From NCBI GenBank assembly GCA_905213155.1, contig CAJMHI010000007.1, positions 1 to 53,451 of the forward strand: 53,451 nt of DNA. The letters run 5' to 3'. Of this stretch, positions 53,121-53,451 are shown piece by piece; the stretch's first letter is position 1; every line of letters begins with the position of its first letter. A program made the position numbers and the translations under genes. The notes under the pieces were generated by a model that was not told the DNA's origin, did no database searches, and worked only from the letters and a program-made list of their open reading frames with translations. The DNA is from an uncultured Acidaminococcus sp. Its GTDB lineage: Bacteria > Bacillota > Negativicutes > Acidaminococcales > Acidaminococcaceae.

Positions 53121-53187
53121 AAGGCGTACGGATCATTGTAAGGGATGAGCCGTCCTTTGAATCTGCAAACAAAGGAGACGGGGACCC

Positions 53188-53376
53188 ATGTATTATTTGA
53201 TTAAAAACCGACTGACAGAAGTATCCATGAATGAATGCTTTGGACAAAAGGACCAGTATGTGGCCGTCATCACTTCCCGGGAGTGGATGAAAAACAAAGA
53301 ACTCTTCGACCTGGGAATTGATTTGGAACTGGAAGCTGTTGGCATCCGCATTACCAAGGCAGAAGACCAGCTATGA
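53188..53376 (+). CDS. Short protein, possibly a CorA-like N-terminal fragment
   Basis: 62 codons with a good ribosome site (AAAGGAG) and a strong promoter, so it is probably expressed. The pattern Y-V-A-V-x-T-x2-E-W, then F-D-x-G-I-D-x-E-x-E and T-K-A-E, reminds me of the N-terminus of Firmicute CorA-like Mg2+ transporters, which continue for another 250 residues. Here TGA comes directly after. The remaining 75 bases of the window show no feature. This resemblance is from memory. Confidence 0.5.
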   Translation: MYYLIKNRLTEVSMNECFGQKDQYVAVITSREWMKNKELFDLGIDLELEAVGIRITKAEDQL

Positions 53377-53451
53377 AAAATCAAGCAAAATTTAGTCCAT
53401 AATTACTTTCTCGCACTGTGGCGGAAAAGGGTAACTTTAATAAAGCTCCCT

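Noticed and set aside
1..53451. CRISPR arrays, insertion sequences, prophage genes
   Set aside because: No spaced direct-repeat arrays, transposases or phage structural genes were found; the only tyrosine recombinase fits XerC by context.

Overview
The window (about 50% G+C by eye) reads as a chromosomal segment of a diderm Firmicute of the class Negativicutes, most likely Acidaminococcus or a close relative. Three things point there: Firmicute markers (CodY, the IspH-S1 ribosomal protein fusion, class-3 Fbp, the scpA-scpB-rluB-cmk-plsC-ispH-der-plsY-gpsA order); an outer-membrane trimeric autotransporter whose C-terminus carries a peptidoglycan-binding SLH domain; and strict-anaerobe functions (class III ribonucleotide reductase, HydF, desulfoferrodoxin). 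The genus is inference from gene content. Nearly every gene lies on the + strand; only hydF is on the - strand. I see no insertion sequence, prophage or CRISPR array.

Layout. 1-1808: the 3' part of a tRNA-Arg(CCG), then a hotdog thioesterase, a membrane-anchored unknown and a CofE-like protein. 1958-5141: rdgB, a YfcE-like phosphoesterase, malic enzyme, metQ-like lipoprotein. 5197-6411 (-): hydF, divergent from dprA. 6613-12928: dprA (interrupted by an in-frame stop), topA, trmFO, xerC, codY. 13023-24347: a long core operon with a site-2 protease, scpA, scpB, rluB, a flavoprotein, cmk, plsC, ispH-S1, fni, der, plsY and gpsA. 24421-27173: UPF0735/ACT protein, hom, thrB. 27245-29988: tag, pncB, flavin reductase-like protein. 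30094-37034: heterodimeric ABC exporter, nrdG, nrdD. 37186-44079: alanyl-tRNA editing protein, cystine/dicarboxylate-type symporter, secreted alpha/beta hydrolase, fbp, desulfoferrodoxin. 44314-46798: the adhesin. 46884-52582: tRNA-Pro(GGG), prfC, a WecG/TagA glycosyltransferase, psd, pssA, a GT2 glycosyltransferase, tmRNA. 52711-53451: a VOC protein and a 62-residue ORF.

How genes work together. Lipid synthesis recurs: plsY, gpsA and plsC make phosphatidic acid, pssA and psd make phosphatidylethanolamine. IspH and type-2 IDI share the isoprenoid branch. NrdG activates NrdD, and the nrdD promoter carries two sites that look like a NrdR operator. CodY is cotranscribed with XerC.

Main finds: (1) a nine-G homopolymer in the signal-peptide region of the adhesin puts the start and body in different frames, the layout of an ON/OFF phase-variable gene now OFF; (2) the same adhesin has coiled coil, SLH and charged tail after its beta-barrel anchor; (3) paired NrdR-like boxes 31 bp apart over the nrdD -35; (4) NrdD with a fused C-terminal CPNC redoxin domain; (5) a lone nonsense codon cutting the winged-helix domain off DprA.
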